A stretch of 64,000 nucleotides of DNA, from contig NZ_JADALJ010000001.1 in the NCBI RefSeq assembly GCF_014876185.1, positions 186,001-250,000 of the forward strand, read 5' to 3'. Numbering within the stretch: position 1 is the first letter of the stretch; each line of letters opens with the position of its first letter. The notes under the pieces are model-generated. The model saw only the letters and a list, made by a program, of their open reading frames with translations, was not told the origin of the DNA and did no database searches. The position numbers and the translations under genes were made by a program. Positions 43,101 to 52,170 of this stretch are shown here, one piece after another. This DNA is from Rufibacter sp. LB8 (GTDB lineage: Bacteria; Bacteroidota; Bacteroidia; Cytophagales; Hymenobacteraceae).

Positions 43101-44636
43101 TGATAAAACGGCCAAGGGCGTGTCTGAGCCCATGCTGCCCACGGGCTCATAGCCGGTGGCGGTCATGGGCTCCACCAGCATTTTTAGGTCCTCGCGGGTA
43201 TAGCCGAACGCTTTCTGGCGCTGGCGCAGGTCTTCCGGTGAGCAGGGTTGGAGCAATACTTTCGGTTCTGGCCGAAGGCGGAGCTTTATCCGGTTTTTCT
43301 GGATCCAGTCATAGTACGGTTTGTCATTGCAGACCAGTTCCTTGATTTCCTCGTCCTCAAAAATGCGGTTCTGGGAAATATCGGCCAGGAGCATTTTACC
43401 GGGCTGCAGGCGGCCACGTTTGATCACGTCTTTGGGGTCCACGCTCAGCGCACCGGCCTCTGAAGCCATGATCAGGCGTCCTTGTTTGGTCACGCAGTAG
43501 CGCACGGGGCGCAGGCCGTTGCGGTCCAAAGTGGCGCCAATCTGGGTGCCATCGGTGAAGAAAAGGGCGGCAGGACCATCCCATGGCTCCATGAGAGACG
43601 CGTGGAATTTGTAGAAGGCCTTGCGGTAGGTGTCCATGTGGGGATTGTCCTGCCAGGCCTCGGGCACCAGCATCATCATCACGTGGGGCAGGGGGCGGCC
43701 AGAAAGCGTCAAGAGCTCCACCAGGGCATCCAGGTTAGCCGAGTCAGAATCCTCTGGGTTGGTGATAGGGATGAGCCACTTCATCTCCTCGGCGGTGAAC
43801 AGCGGAGAGGACATGAGTGCTTCCTTTGACTTCATTTTGTTCACGTTCCCCCTAATGGTGTTAATCTCACCGTTGTGGGCAATGAACCGGAACGGCTGGG
43901 CCAGGCGCCAGTTAGGGAAGGTATTGGTGGAGAAACGCGAGTGCACCACGGCTATCGCCGATTTAAACTCGGGGTGGCGCAGGTCATGGTAATATTTCTC
44001 CAGCTGATCTGTCTTGAGCTGGCCTTTGTAGATGATGGTGCGGCTGGAGAAACTGGCGATGTAGAACAAGCCGTTCTCGCCGCGTACGTTTTTCTTGGTT
44101 TCGTTGCTGATGAGGTTGCGGAGCACAAACAGCTTGCGTTCCAGGTCATCGCCTTTGATGGACGGGTCAATGGGCTGCACAAATACCTGCTCAATGTAAG
44201 GCTCCACGGCTTTAGCACCGTGGCCGGGCACCTGGCCGTTCACCGGTACCAGGCGGTAGCCAATCAAACTCAGGCCCAGGTTGCGGAGGCAGGCATTTAA
44301 TACTTTGCGGGCTTTCTCCCGGACTTCATAAACCTGCGGAAAAAAGACCATGCCCACGCCGTAAGAACCCAAAGGAGGGAGCGTGATGGCGAATTCCGCT
44401 AATTCTTTTCTGAAAAATTCATGGGGCAACTGCACTAAGATGCCGGCGCCGTCGCCGGTCTCGGGGTCGCTGCCGGTAGCGCCGCGGTGCTCCATGTTTT
44501 TGAGCATGGTGAGGGCGTCTTTTACGGTGGCGTGGTTTTTCTGTCCGTCAAGATTGACCACGCAGCCAACGCCGCAGGAGTCGTGCTCTAACTCAGGCGT
44601 GTACAGCCCTTGATTCTTTTTGGGTACCCTTTTCAT
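40134..44636 (-). CDS. gltB: Glutamate synthase large subunit
   Basis: 1500 residues. A 20-residue propeptide precedes the catalytic cysteine C21 (HDSCGVGCV) of the class II glutaminase domain. FMN-binding synthase domain with GEGGEDEARY and KPGEGGQLPGHKV. The 3Fe-4S cysteines are C1128, C1134 and C1139 (C-x5-C-x4-C). The C-terminal GXGXG beta-helix domain (GNVALYGATSGKVYINGLAGERF) closes the protein. Normal length. First gene of the gltBD operon; a palindrome at 44724-44740 may be a regulatory site. Confidence 0.97.
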   Translation of the reverse strand: MKRVPKKNQGLYTPELEHDSCGVGCVVNLDGQKNHATVKDALTMLKNMEHRGATGSDPETGDGAGILVQLPHEFFRKELAEFAITLPPLGSYGVGMVFFPQVYEVREKARKVLNACLRNLGLSLIGYRLVPVNGQVPGHGAKAVEPYIEQVFVQPIDPSIKGDDLERKLFVLRNLISNETKKNVRGENGLFYIASFSSRTIIYKGQLKTDQLEKYYHDLRHPEFKSAIAVVHSRFSTNTFPNWRLAQPFRFIAHNGEINTIRGNVNKMKSKEALMSSPLFTAEEMKWLIPITNPEDSDSANLDALVELLTLSGRPLPHVMMMLVPEAWQDNPHMDTYRKAFYKFHASLMEPWDGPAALFFTDGTQIGATLDRNGLRPVRYCVTKQGRLIMASEAGALSVDPKDVIKRGRLQPGKMLLADISQNRIFEDEEIKELVCNDKPYYDWIQKNRIKLRLRPEPKVLLQPCSPEDLRQRQKAFGYTREDLKMLVEPMTATGYEPVGSMGSDTPLAVLSRQSQHVANYFKQFFAQVSNPPIDSIRERLVMSLFTRVGESQNILAETEAHTRQIHISQPVLDPVEFQKLVFLKEEGFEHELIDATFSIRETGNLQLEIDRICAEAERAVRAGKKILIISNRKIEVQRAAIPSLLAVGAVHHHLIEKRLRTKAGLVVEAGDAWETHHFATIIGYGASAVYPFLIYDTIKSLHDQHKLDNAQPYTAYFDNFIKAVDNGLLKILSKMGISTLQSYQSSQIFEILGLGQEVIEKCFKGTVNRLEGLNFEDLERETLTKHQSAYPDLENLLESGGFYQWRRDGEEHMLSPKVIHLLQKSTRLNDFLLYKEYSKAIREHHQSTITLRNLFEFRKRQSVPLDEVEPVSAILKRFATGAMSFGSISYEAHSTLAVAMNRIGGKSNSGEGGEDEARYIKRPNGDSERSRVKQVASGRFGVTSHYLANADEIQIKIAQGAKPGEGGQLPGHKVDHWIARVRCSTPGVGLISPPPHHDIYSIEDLKQLIFDVKNANPKARINVKLVAEAGVGTIASGVAKAKADAIMISGADGGTGASPLSSIRHTGLPWEIGLAEAHQTLIKNNLRSRVTLQTDGKILTGYDLAVATLLGAEEYGVATAALIVEGCVMMRKCHLNTCPVGIATQNPELRALFTGDPDHVVNLFTFLAMELRQIMASLGFRTINEMVGQSQILKIRTDLNHWKLKNLDLSPILHQEYVPRNVGTYKQIEQDHEIAKVLDKKLIRDLKKGNTDVEYRIINVDRSVGTMLSYEISRTFGKHGLPEDSFKTTFYGSAGQSFGAFLAPGLSFRLRGEANDYLGKGLSGGKLIIQPFQKTQYLAHEHIIIGNVALYGATSGKVYINGLAGERFCVRNSGAEAVVEGIGDHGCEYMTGGKVLVLGEIGKNFAAGMSGGMAYLYAPDPAHVDQCNLDMVGLETPDAGDFVWIEQKLQEHVAYTGSVLAQEFLANWDTHRAHFVKVMPHDLKKALQEIELETEKALV

Positions 44637-44723
44637 TGACTCTATTCTCCCTTTAAAGGATGAGTGAAAGAGTAATTAAAAGATAAATTTTGTAATTATC
44701 AACTGTGAAATGATAAAATATAA

Positions 44724-44740
44724 TAACAAAACGTTTGTTA
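44724..44740. promoter_or_regulatory. Palindrome upstream of gltB, possible operator
   Basis: TAACAAA-ACG-TTTGTTA, perfect 7-bp arms, about 90 bp before the gltB start in an AT-rich leader. The protein that binds is unknown. Confidence 0.4.
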
Positions 44741-44765
44741 GGTTGATGAATTAGTAGTAAAATTT

Positions 44766-44805
44766 CTGTTTTCTGCCTGTTTTTTAAAAATCAAGCCGAA
44801 AACAG
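44766..44805. repeat. Family-A palindrome copy 21 (degenerate)
   Basis: CTGTTTTCTGCCTG and CAAGCCGAAAACAG. Outer arms pair, the centre is A/T-rich and decayed. It is 117 bp beyond the stop at 44922. Confidence 0.6.
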
Positions 44806-44921
44806 TTTCGTTTTTTTTAAGGTTATCAAAAATCCATCAATCAAAAAAATGTATGTGCCTGATACTCATTTTGTAAGAATTCTGGTCATTGTCCACATTT
44901 GGGAGAAGATTCGGCAAAAAA

Positions 44922-45398
44922 TCAGATGGAATCTTTAGATTTCTCTAAAAAGTAAAGCAATAGCAGCGCCAACAGGTTGATACCCACAAAGGAAGGGGCG
45001 CCGTCTGCCTGGAGCATGAACTGGAAGGAAGAAACTGAGATCCGGACCTTGAACACCCAGCTAGCCAGGAAATCCAGCCCCACGCCCAGTTTCAACCCAG
45101 CCACATAATTGTAGGCAAAACCCGCCACGCCCAGGCTGAGCACCTGCAGCCCCTGGTTGACCATGGACCAGTTCACCGCCTGCGGTTTGCGCCGCAGCAG
45201 TTGAAAGCCGCACACCACGGAGAAAAGGTAAAGCGCCGCCGCCAGTCCTATGCCCAGCCAGGTGGAGCCGGACGGATTATGCAGTTGCGGGGGCAATTTG
45301 GTAAACAGCCCAAGCCCCAGCAGGCCACCGGTCATCTGGTAAAAGGCAATGCCGTTAAGTATGTTTTTAGTGGAAAAGTAGCTGTTGGATGCTTTCAT
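44922..45398 (-). CDS. Multi-span hypothetical membrane protein
   Basis: 158 residues with four hydrophobic segments (near residues 13-32, 46-68, 82-105 and 135-152). No motif I can name. It starts MKASNSYFSTKNILNGIAFYQ. It lies between gltB and the second pump operon with gaps of 285 and 300 bp, so it is monocistronic. Confidence 0.7.
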   Translation of the reverse strand: MKASNSYFSTKNILNGIAFYQMTGGLLGLGLFTKLPPQLHNPSGSTWLGIGLAAALYLFSVVCGFQLLRRKPQAVNWSMVNQGLQVLSLGVAGFAYNYVAGLKLGVGLDFLASWVFKVRISVSSFQFMLQADGAPSFVGINLLALLLLYFLEKSKDSI

Positions 45399-45536
45399 AT
45401 GTAGGATGTAAGTTGATGAATTTCTGGCGAAAGCGTCCGCTTGTGTCTAAACGCATTGTCAACCAACCAGGTGGATACATGCGGAAGTTTGCGCCAGAAA
45501 GGATCTACTTGAATAAAATGTTTACTTTCTGTATTT

Positions 45537-45578
45537 CCGGTTTTCGGCCTGGTTTTCCAAAATGAGGCCCAAAACAGG
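45537..45578. repeat. Family-A palindrome copy 22
   Basis: CCGGTTTTCGGCCTG and GAGGCCCAAAACAGG; a few mismatched pairs. It is 121 bp beyond the RND stop and faces a second copy (45656-45695) across a terminator hairpin. Confidence 0.8.
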
Positions 45579-45610
45579 TTTTCTTTTCGCCTTCGCCGAA
45601 GGCCTTGTTA

Positions 45611-45647
45611 CAAGAAAGCCCCGGCCACCAGGGCTAGGGCTTTCCTG
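45611..45647 (-). terminator. Hairpin terminator of the second RND operon
   Basis: GAAAGCCC (45614-45621) and GGGCTTTC (45637-45644) with a GC-rich loop. Flanked on both sides by family-A palindromes. Confidence 0.7.
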
Positions 45648-45655
45648 AAGTTAAG

Positions 45656-45695
45656 CTGTTTTGGGCTTGATTTTCAAAAAACAGGCCGAAAACAG
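45656..45695. repeat. Family-A palindrome copy 23
   Basis: CTGTTTTGGGCTTG and CAGGCCGAAAACAG around ATTTTCAAAAAA. Partly decayed centre. It is 4 bp from the RND stop. Confidence 0.8.
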
Positions 45696-45698
45696 AAA

Positions 45699-48600
45699 TT
45701 AGTCATGGTCATAGTCCACGCCCTTGTATTTATCGCGGAGCTCAGCAAGTCCCTTCTTACCATACGCCAAACGCGTGATCACCACGTAAAGCACCGGCAC
45801 GAAGAAGATGGCCAAAAACGTGGCCGCCAGCATACCGCCAATCACCACCCAGCCAATGGTCTGTCTGGAAACAGCCCCGGCGCCAGAGGCCAGCACCAGC
45901 GGCGTTACCCCCAGAATAAAGGCCAGTGAGGTCATGATAATAGGCCGCAGGCGTAGTTTCACGGCTTCAATGGTGGCTTCAATCAGCTCCATGCCGCGGT
46001 CCACGCGTTCCTTCGCAAACTCCACAATCAAGATGGCGTTCTTGGCGGCCAGGCCGATAAGGGTGATCATCCCGATCTGGGCGTACACGTTGTTGTCCAG
46101 CTTGGGCAGGAATGTTAAGGCCAGAATAGCCCCAAACATCCCCAACGGAATGGCAAACATAATGGAGAATGGCACGCTCCAGCTTTCATACAAGGCAGCC
46201 AGCAATAACAGCACCAACACAATAGACAAGGCAAAGATGTAAATGGTGCTGTCACCGGCGGCCAGTTCCTCGCGGCTCAGGCCGGAGAAATCAAATCCGT
46301 AGCCGGCGGGCAGAGTCTGGGCCGCTACTTCCTCCAGCGCCTGCAGGGCCTGGCCACTGCTGTAGCCTGGGGCCGCGCTGCCGGAGATGTCAATGGACCG
46401 GAATAAGTTGTAGTGCGAGATCACCGCCGGGTTTTCCACCACCCGTGTGGTCACCAGCGCACTCAGCGGCACAGATTCTCCCTGGCGGTTGAGCACGTAG
46501 AACTGGTTCAGGTCCTTGATGTCCATGCGGTAAGCGGTATCGGCCTGAGCCACCACGCGGTAATTGCGGCCGTAGCGGGTGAAGTCATTGATGTAGCGGC
46601 TCCCCATGTAAGAAGACATGGTGGAGAACACATCCGTCAGGTTCAGGCCCAATTTCTTCACTTTTTCGCGGTCCACGTCTACGTGGTAGCCGGGGGTGCG
46701 GGTGTTGAAGAAGCTGTAAGCCATGGCAATCTCTGGGCGCTGGTTAGCCGCCGCCAGAAACTGCCCCATCACCTGCTCCATTTCCTTTATGTCGCCGGCG
46801 GTGCGTTGCTGCAGCACAAAGCTAAACCCTCCAGACTGCCCCAGACCCGGAATGGCCGGCGGCGCCACCACAATGATATTGGCCTCTTTGATGGTGGCAA
46901 AGCGTTGATTTAGTTCCGCCATCACGCCTTGTAGCCGCAGTGCTTCTTCCTGCCGGTCTTCCCAGGGATGCATCTGAATAAAGAAAGTACCGCTGTTAGA
47001 CTTGAAGGAGAAGTTGATGGCATTCAGACCAGAAATGGAAGTGGCGTTTTTGATGGCTTTCACTTCGCCAATAATGCCGGCCATCTGCTCCAAAATAGCT
47101 TGAGTTCTGTTGGCCGAGGAACCTTCAGGCAGCTCCACGGAGATAAATAGACGCCCTTCGTCCTCCGTCGGGATAAAGCCGGTGGGTTTGTTGGCGAAGA
47201 GGCCCCATGTGCCCACGTAAATGCAGACAAGCAGAACCAGGGCCAGCGGAGCCCGCTTAATGCTTTTCCGGACGCCTTTGGAGTAAGACTCTGTGGTGCG
47301 ATTAAACCAGTTGTTGAACTTGTAGAAGAACTTGTTCAGTCCGCTGGAATTGCGGTTCACATTCATGGGCCGCAGCATCAGAGAACACAACGCTGGGGTC
47401 AGGGTCAGGGCCACAAACGCCGAGATCAACACGGAGATAGCGATGGTAATGGCAAACTGCTGGTACAGCCGGCCCACAATCCCCGGAATAAAGCCCACCG
47501 GAATAAACACCGCCGCCAGAATCAACGCGATGGCGATTACCGGAGCCGTAATATCCTTCATGGCTTTACGCGTGGCTTCTCTGGCGGAGAGCCGTTCATG
47601 GTCTATGTAATGTTGCACGGCCTCTACCACCACAATGGCATCATCCACCACAATACCAATGGCCAGCACAAACCCGAACAGCGTGAGCGTGTTAATGGTA
47701 AAGTCCAGTGGAATAAAGAAGATGAACGTACCTATGATGGACACCGGAATAGCCAGAATAGGGATAAGCGTCGCGCGCCAGCTCTGCAGGAACAGGAACA
47801 CCACAATGATTACGAGTACCAGAGCCTCCAGCAAGGTGTTGATTACTTCCTGAATTGACACCTCCACCACGGTCACCGACTCAAAAGAGACAATGTAATC
47901 CACATCAGCGGGGAAAGCGGCTTTCAGGTTGGCCAGGGCGGCATAGATACCATCGGCGGTTTCCACGGCATTAGAGCCCGGGGCCTGGTAAATCAGCATC
48001 ATGGCGGCGGGGTTCCCGTTGATGGTAGACTGCCGGCCGTAGTCAAACTGACCAAACTCTACCCGGGCCATATCCTTCAGATACACTAAGGCGCCGTCCT
48101 CCGGGTTAGTCCGAATGATCACGTTCTCAAACTGCTCCTTAGAAGAAAGCCGCCCGCTGACTGTAATAGGGTACTGAAAAGACTGGGTGTTGTACTGGGG
48201 CCGGGCACCCACGGTACCGGCGGCCACCTGCATGTTCTGCTCCTGAATAGCGGCCACCACCTGGTTGGCGCTCAGGTTGTACTGGGCCATCTTGTCGGGT
48301 TGCAGCCACAGGCGCATGCTGAAATCCTGGCCAATGGCCGTTACGTCACCTACACCTTTCACGCGCAGCAAGGCGTCTTTCACATAGATGTTGGTGTAGT
48401 TGTCCAGGTACTGGATGTCATGGGTTTTCTTGGGCGAGTAAATGCCTACCACCATCAAGATGCTCGGGTTCCGCTTCCGAACGGTCACGCCCAAACGCCT
48501 AACCTCTTCGGGTAGGCTGGGTTCCGCCACGCTGGCGCGGTTCTGCACGTCCAGGGTAGCAATGTTGATGTCCGTGCCCACCTCAAAGGTCACGGTCATG

Positions 48601-48869
48601 TTCATTTGGCCGGTACTTGTATTGATAGAGGTGAGGTAGGCCATGCCGGGCGTACCGTTGATCTGCGTCTCAATGGGCGTGGCTACGGTCTGCTCCACGG
48701 TCTGCGCATCGGCGCCGGTGTAGTTAGCCGAAACCGATACCGTGGGCGGGGAAATGTCCGGGTACTGGGTAACGGGCAGGTTGAGCATGGCCAGCGTTCC
48801 TACCAACACAATCACAATGGAGATCACGATGGAGGTGACGGGCCGTCTTATAAATACATCAGATATCAT
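45699..48869 (-). CDS. RND-family efflux pump inner-membrane subunit (HAE1/AcrB-like), second
   Basis: 1056 residues. N-terminal MISDVFIRRPVTSIVISIVI is classical for HAE1 pumps, closer to AcrB than the pump at 29458. Proton-relay Asp pair in GIVVDDAIVVVEAVQHY. Full porter and funnel domains in both halves; the C-terminus is short and charged. It is the last gene of the TetR-led operon, 33 bp after the adaptor. Exports hydrophobic toxicants with its adaptor and channel. Confidence 0.95.
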   Translation of the reverse strand: MISDVFIRRPVTSIVISIVIVLVGTLAMLNLPVTQYPDISPPTVSVSANYTGADAQTVEQTVATPIETQINGTPGMAYLTSINTSTGQMNMTVTFEVGTDINIATLDVQNRASVAEPSLPEEVRRLGVTVRKRNPSILMVVGIYSPKKTHDIQYLDNYTNIYVKDALLRVKGVGDVTAIGQDFSMRLWLQPDKMAQYNLSANQVVAAIQEQNMQVAAGTVGARPQYNTQSFQYPITVSGRLSSKEQFENVIIRTNPEDGALVYLKDMARVEFGQFDYGRQSTINGNPAAMMLIYQAPGSNAVETADGIYAALANLKAAFPADVDYIVSFESVTVVEVSIQEVINTLLEALVLVIIVVFLFLQSWRATLIPILAIPVSIIGTFIFFIPLDFTINTLTLFGFVLAIGIVVDDAIVVVEAVQHYIDHERLSAREATRKAMKDITAPVIAIALILAAVFIPVGFIPGIVGRLYQQFAITIAISVLISAFVALTLTPALCSLMLRPMNVNRNSSGLNKFFYKFNNWFNRTTESYSKGVRKSIKRAPLALVLLVCIYVGTWGLFANKPTGFIPTEDEGRLFISVELPEGSSANRTQAILEQMAGIIGEVKAIKNATSISGLNAINFSFKSNSGTFFIQMHPWEDRQEEALRLQGVMAELNQRFATIKEANIIVVAPPAIPGLGQSGGFSFVLQQRTAGDIKEMEQVMGQFLAAANQRPEIAMAYSFFNTRTPGYHVDVDREKVKKLGLNLTDVFSTMSSYMGSRYINDFTRYGRNYRVVAQADTAYRMDIKDLNQFYVLNRQGESVPLSALVTTRVVENPAVISHYNLFRSIDISGSAAPGYSSGQALQALEEVAAQTLPAGYGFDFSGLSREELAAGDSTIYIFALSIVLVLLLLAALYESWSVPFSIMFAIPLGMFGAILALTFLPKLDNNVYAQIGMITLIGLAAKNAILIVEFAKERVDRGMELIEATIEAVKLRLRPIIMTSLAFILGVTPLVLASGAGAVSRQTIGWVVIGGMLAATFLAIFFVPVLYVVITRLAYGKKGLAELRDKYKGVDYDHD

Positions 48870-48902
48870 ACTGTTTCTGAAAAAGCTCTGTAAAATTTTA
48901 GA

Positions 48903-50048
48903 TTATCTTCCGCCGGCGGCCGGAGCCGCGCCCGCGCCCGCCTGAGGAGCGCCCACCTGTACCTTGGCGCCCTGGCGCAGCTTCTGGATTCCTTCCACCA
49001 CAATCACCTGCCCGGCTTTCAACCCTTCGCGGGCCACAATCTTCTCCTGGAAACGGGTGCCCAGCTTCACATTCTGCTGCACCGCAGAATCGCCCTGCAC
49101 CACGTAGACAAAGTACTCGCCCAACTGCTCTGTCACGGCCTTGTAAGGGAAAGTCACCTGCTCGCCAATATCCTGATTCAGCACGTTCACGTTCACCGTC
49201 ATGCCAGAAACCAATTGCCGGTCTGGGTTGGGGAAACTCACGCGTACGGTAATGGTACCGCTCTGCAAACCCACGGCGCGGTCAATGGCGGTTAGTTTGC
49301 CGGTATGCGCGTAGGTGCTGCCATTAGATAGGGTAAGCGTAAAAAGTGAATCTGGCTGGTTGCCTTGTTGCAGGCGGTTGAACCTTGGCAACTCCTGCTC
49401 ATTGATCACTATGTCAACGCCAGTAGGGCCATCTGAGGAAATAGTGTTTAGCAATGTCTGGCCCGGACTCACCTGAGAACCCACCCGTACCTGCGAGATG
49501 CCAATGGTACCGCTGAACGGCGCATTGATGATGGAATACCCTAGATCTGTGGAGGCGCTGGCCACCTGGGCACGGGCCACGGCCACCTGGGCCTGGGCGT
49601 TGGCCACATCGGCGCGGGCGTAGTCTACGCGCTGCCGCGCGATGGCGTCTTGCTTGGCCAGGTTCTCATACCGCTCCAGGTCTTTCTGCACCCGGTTTAA
49701 GTTGGCCTGGGCACTGCGCACGTTGGCCTGGGCCTGGTTGTAGGCGGCCTGGTACTTGGTGCGGTCAATCTCATAGAGTTTCTGGCCTTTGGTCACGCGC
49801 TGCCCGTCTTTGACAAAGATCTGGCTGATGTAGCCGCTCACCTGCGGGCGAAGCTCCACTTCATTGAGCGGCACTACGGTGCCGGGGTAGGTATCTGTGC
49901 CCACCACGCGCTCCTGGGTAACGGTGTAGGTATTTACAGGCACGGCGGCAGCCATGGGGTTTTGCTGCGGGGCTTCATTCTTGCCGCAGGAAACCAGCAG
50001 GGCGCCGGTCATAGAAAGCGCCGATAGAAGGGGAAAAGATATTTTCAT
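48903..50048 (-). CDS. RND periplasmic adaptor, lipoprotein
   Basis: 381 residues. Signal peptide with lipobox (ALLVSCGKNE), so lipid-anchored. Barrel-sandwich motifs (ISQIFVKDGQRVTKGQKLYEID and INAPFSGTIGISQVRVGSQV) flank a helical hairpin at residues about 95-155. The C-terminus ends in an Ala/Gly/Pro-rich tail. Operon partner of the second RND pump, 28 bp after the channel gene. Confidence 0.94.
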   Translation of the reverse strand: MKISFPLLSALSMTGALLVSCGKNEAPQQNPMAAAVPVNTYTVTQERVVGTDTYPGTVVPLNEVELRPQVSGYISQIFVKDGQRVTKGQKLYEIDRTKYQAAYNQAQANVRSAQANLNRVQKDLERYENLAKQDAIARQRVDYARADVANAQAQVAVARAQVASASTDLGYSIINAPFSGTIGISQVRVGSQVSPGQTLLNTISSDGPTGVDIVINEQELPRFNRLQQGNQPDSLFTLTLSNGSTYAHTGKLTAIDRAVGLQSGTITVRVSFPNPDRQLVSGMTVNVNVLNQDIGEQVTFPYKAVTEQLGEYFVYVVQGDSAVQQNVKLGTRFQEKIVAREGLKAGQVIVVEGIQKLRQGAKVQVGAPQAGAGAAPAAGGR

Positions 50049-50076
50049 GGTGTTACAGAAGGATTAGGCTGGCGGA

Positions 50077-51408
50077 TTAATTTACGTCTATGTTGCCCAG
50101 GGCACGTTGCACATCCAGCTTGCTGGAGAGTACGTTGTACAAGGCGTTGTAATAATTGAGTTGAGCGGTGCGCAGATCAGTTTCGGCTACAATCAGGTCA
50201 AGGTAGGTTTTAATGCCTTCATCGTACTGGAGCTTGATCACGTTGTACACTTCCTGGGCCAGTTGAACGTTGTTTTGCAGCGTTTGCCAATCAGAGAAGT
50301 CGCCTTTATAATCAGCGAGGGCGGTTTGGTATTCTGTGTTGATGCGGCGCTGCAGGTTCTCCAGCTCCACGTCTAAGCTCTGTTCCTGCAACTGAGAGAT
50401 CCGGAGGTTCTGGATTCTGCGCCCTCCTTGAAAGATAGGAATGCCCACCTGCAGCCCTACCGCCGAAGTAGGATAGGATTGGCTGTAGATGTCAGATAAA
50501 TTGGCGCTGAAAAACGTGGGATTGTAATTGGCAAACGCCGAGGCCGTGGGCAACCAACCCCAGCGGTAGTAGCGCGTGCTCAACCCTTGTAACTGCTGTT
50601 GCGTCTGCAAAGCCTGAAACTCCACCCGGCTGGCGTAGGTCACGTTTTGGGTGGTGTCCAGGAGAATGTTCTGCTGCATCTGGGCGTAATCATAGGCCAA
50701 CGTAAGCGTGGTGTTCACGGGCAGGCCCATCAGCTCGGCCAGGAAAGCGGTGCGGGCTTTGATGGTTTCCTGGGTACGCTTGCGGTCTGAGCGGGTACTG
50801 GCCAGGGTAATGCTGGCGCGCTGGTAATCGGTTTTGTCTACCAGGCCCTGCTCATATTGGGCATAGGCGTCTTTGTACTGTTTTTCCTGGCGGTTGATGT
50901 TTTCCTCCAGAATGCGCAGCTGCTCCTGGCTCAGCAGAATGTTGTAAAACGCCTTGCTTACCTCTACCACCGTGTTAATTCTGGTGGCCTTGGTGTTCTG
51001 GTCCAGGGACAGGCGGGTAAACCTTGATGCCCGCGAGGCCAGCAGCAGGTCATTGCTGTACAAGGTCTGATTCGCCTGGAAGTTGATGTTGGAGTTGTAT
51101 TTCTGCCCGATGGTGATGACCTGGTCCCCGAACACGCTCTGCTGGCGCTTGATGTTATGGGACAAGGCGTAGTTGGCGGAAAGCTGCGGCAACCAGCCGG
51201 AAAGCTCCGCCCGGATCTGGCGCTCGCCAATTTCCTCATCTAAGCGGGCCTGGCGTACCTGGGCCTGGTTTTCCAGGGCGTAGGCCACGCATTGCTCCAG
51301 GTTAAGGCGGCCGGCGGTACTGTCATTGGGGGAGACCTGCGCCTGGGTTGCTGCCGGGGCCCACAGGCATACCAGCAGCAAAGGCAGCAGATGTTTCATT
51401 CTTTTCAT
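50077..51408 (-). CDS. TolC-family outer-membrane channel, second
   Basis: 443 residues. Signal peptide MKHLLPLLLVCLWAPAATQAQ (possible start two codons earlier). Typical LNLEQCVAYALENQAQVRQARLD at the N-terminus and the LAQEVYNVIKLQYDEGIKTYLDLIVAETDLRTAQ repeat near the end. It lies 46 bp after the TetR gene and is first of the structural genes. Confidence 0.93.
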   Translation of the reverse strand: MKRMKHLLPLLLVCLWAPAATQAQVSPNDSTAGRLNLEQCVAYALENQAQVRQARLDEEIGERQIRAELSGWLPQLSANYALSHNIKRQQSVFGDQVITIGQKYNSNINFQANQTLYSNDLLLASRASRFTRLSLDQNTKATRINTVVEVSKAFYNILLSQEQLRILEENINRQEKQYKDAYAQYEQGLVDKTDYQRASITLASTRSDRKRTQETIKARTAFLAELMGLPVNTTLTLAYDYAQMQQNILLDTTQNVTYASRVEFQALQTQQQLQGLSTRYYRWGWLPTASAFANYNPTFFSANLSDIYSQSYPTSAVGLQVGIPIFQGGRRIQNLRISQLQEQSLDVELENLQRRINTEYQTALADYKGDFSDWQTLQNNVQLAQEVYNVIKLQYDEGIKTYLDLIVAETDLRTAQLNYYNALYNVLSSKLDVQRALGNIDVN

Positions 51409-51454
51409 AGGTAATGGTAATTTTTGCTAGGGTAAAGAGCTAAGGAAAAGATGT

Positions 51455-52021
51455 TTAAAGCTTACGGATACTGTCCCAAACCATTTGGGCCAACTGCTCA
51501 AATTCTTTGTCAGTAAGCGTGACTTTCTGGGTGAGGTGCACTTTGGCCGCCGTCATGATGCTGCTGTGGATCATGATGGACATGAGGTGTGGGTTCAGGT
51601 CCCGGAGAATGCCTTCCTGCTGGCCGCGCTGGATGAAATGGAAGATTTCATTCTGCAGGTTTTCACTGTCCTCGCGGGGGCAGCGGGGGTAGTACGGCGA
51701 GTTCACGAACTGCTCAATGAAAAAGAGCATGTTGGGGTGCTCAATGTAAAACTGACAGCGGTTGATCCAGCGCAGGAAAAAGCCTTCTTTAAAGGCCATG
51801 TCTGCCCGCAGTTCTTTCTGCAGCGCCGTCAGCGCCATTTGCTGGGTATAGGCGAACAGCTCCATGATGAGGGCGTCTTTGCTGTCAAAATAATGGTAGA
51901 TGGTGCCGGCAGCCACGCCCGCTTTCTTGGCCACCAGGCTCATGGGCGTGCCATGGAACCCGTTTTCCCTCACCAAATGTAGCGTGCTCTCCAGAATGGC
52001 CTTTTTCTTCTCCGCAATCAT
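51455..52021 (-). CDS. TetR/AcrR-family regulator of the second pump operon
   Basis: 188 residues from the ATG at 52021 (MIAEKKKAILESTLHLVREN). N-terminal helix-turn-helix GTPMSLVAKKAGVAAGTIYHYFDSKDALI is the TetR signature. The C-terminal ligand domain is helical and variable. The frame from 52189 is extended through a family-A palindrome and is rejected. Probably represses its own operon; an inverted-repeat site lies just upstream. Confidence 0.92.
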   Translation of the reverse strand: MIAEKKKAILESTLHLVRENGFHGTPMSLVAKKAGVAAGTIYHYFDSKDALIMELFAYTQQMALTALQKELRADMAFKEGFFLRWINRCQFYIEHPNMLFFIEQFVNSPYYPRCPREDSENLQNEIFHFIQRGQQEGILRDLNPHLMSIMIHSSIMTAAKVHLTQKVTLTDKEFEQLAQMVWDSIRKL

Positions 52022-52045
52022 ACCCGCATTCCTTTTTTTTTTCTC

Positions 52046-52061
52046 TATTGAACATTCATTC
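52046..52061. promoter_or_regulatory. Possible TetR operator
   Basis: Minus-strand GAATGAA-TG-TTCAATA; the halves pair at 5 of 7 positions, similar to the GAATGAAC-type sites of some TetR proteins. It sits just downstream of a near-consensus -7 (TTACTTTG at 52068-52075), where binding would block transcription. Confidence 0.45.
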
Positions 52062-52170
52062 GGGGCGCAAAGTAACGGCCCCAAACTTTCCCGAAAAAGG
52101 AAGAACAGGTTACTTTCAGGAAACCGCAAGCAGAAAAGGAAAGAGGGAAGCCAGGTATAATCTGCCTCCA

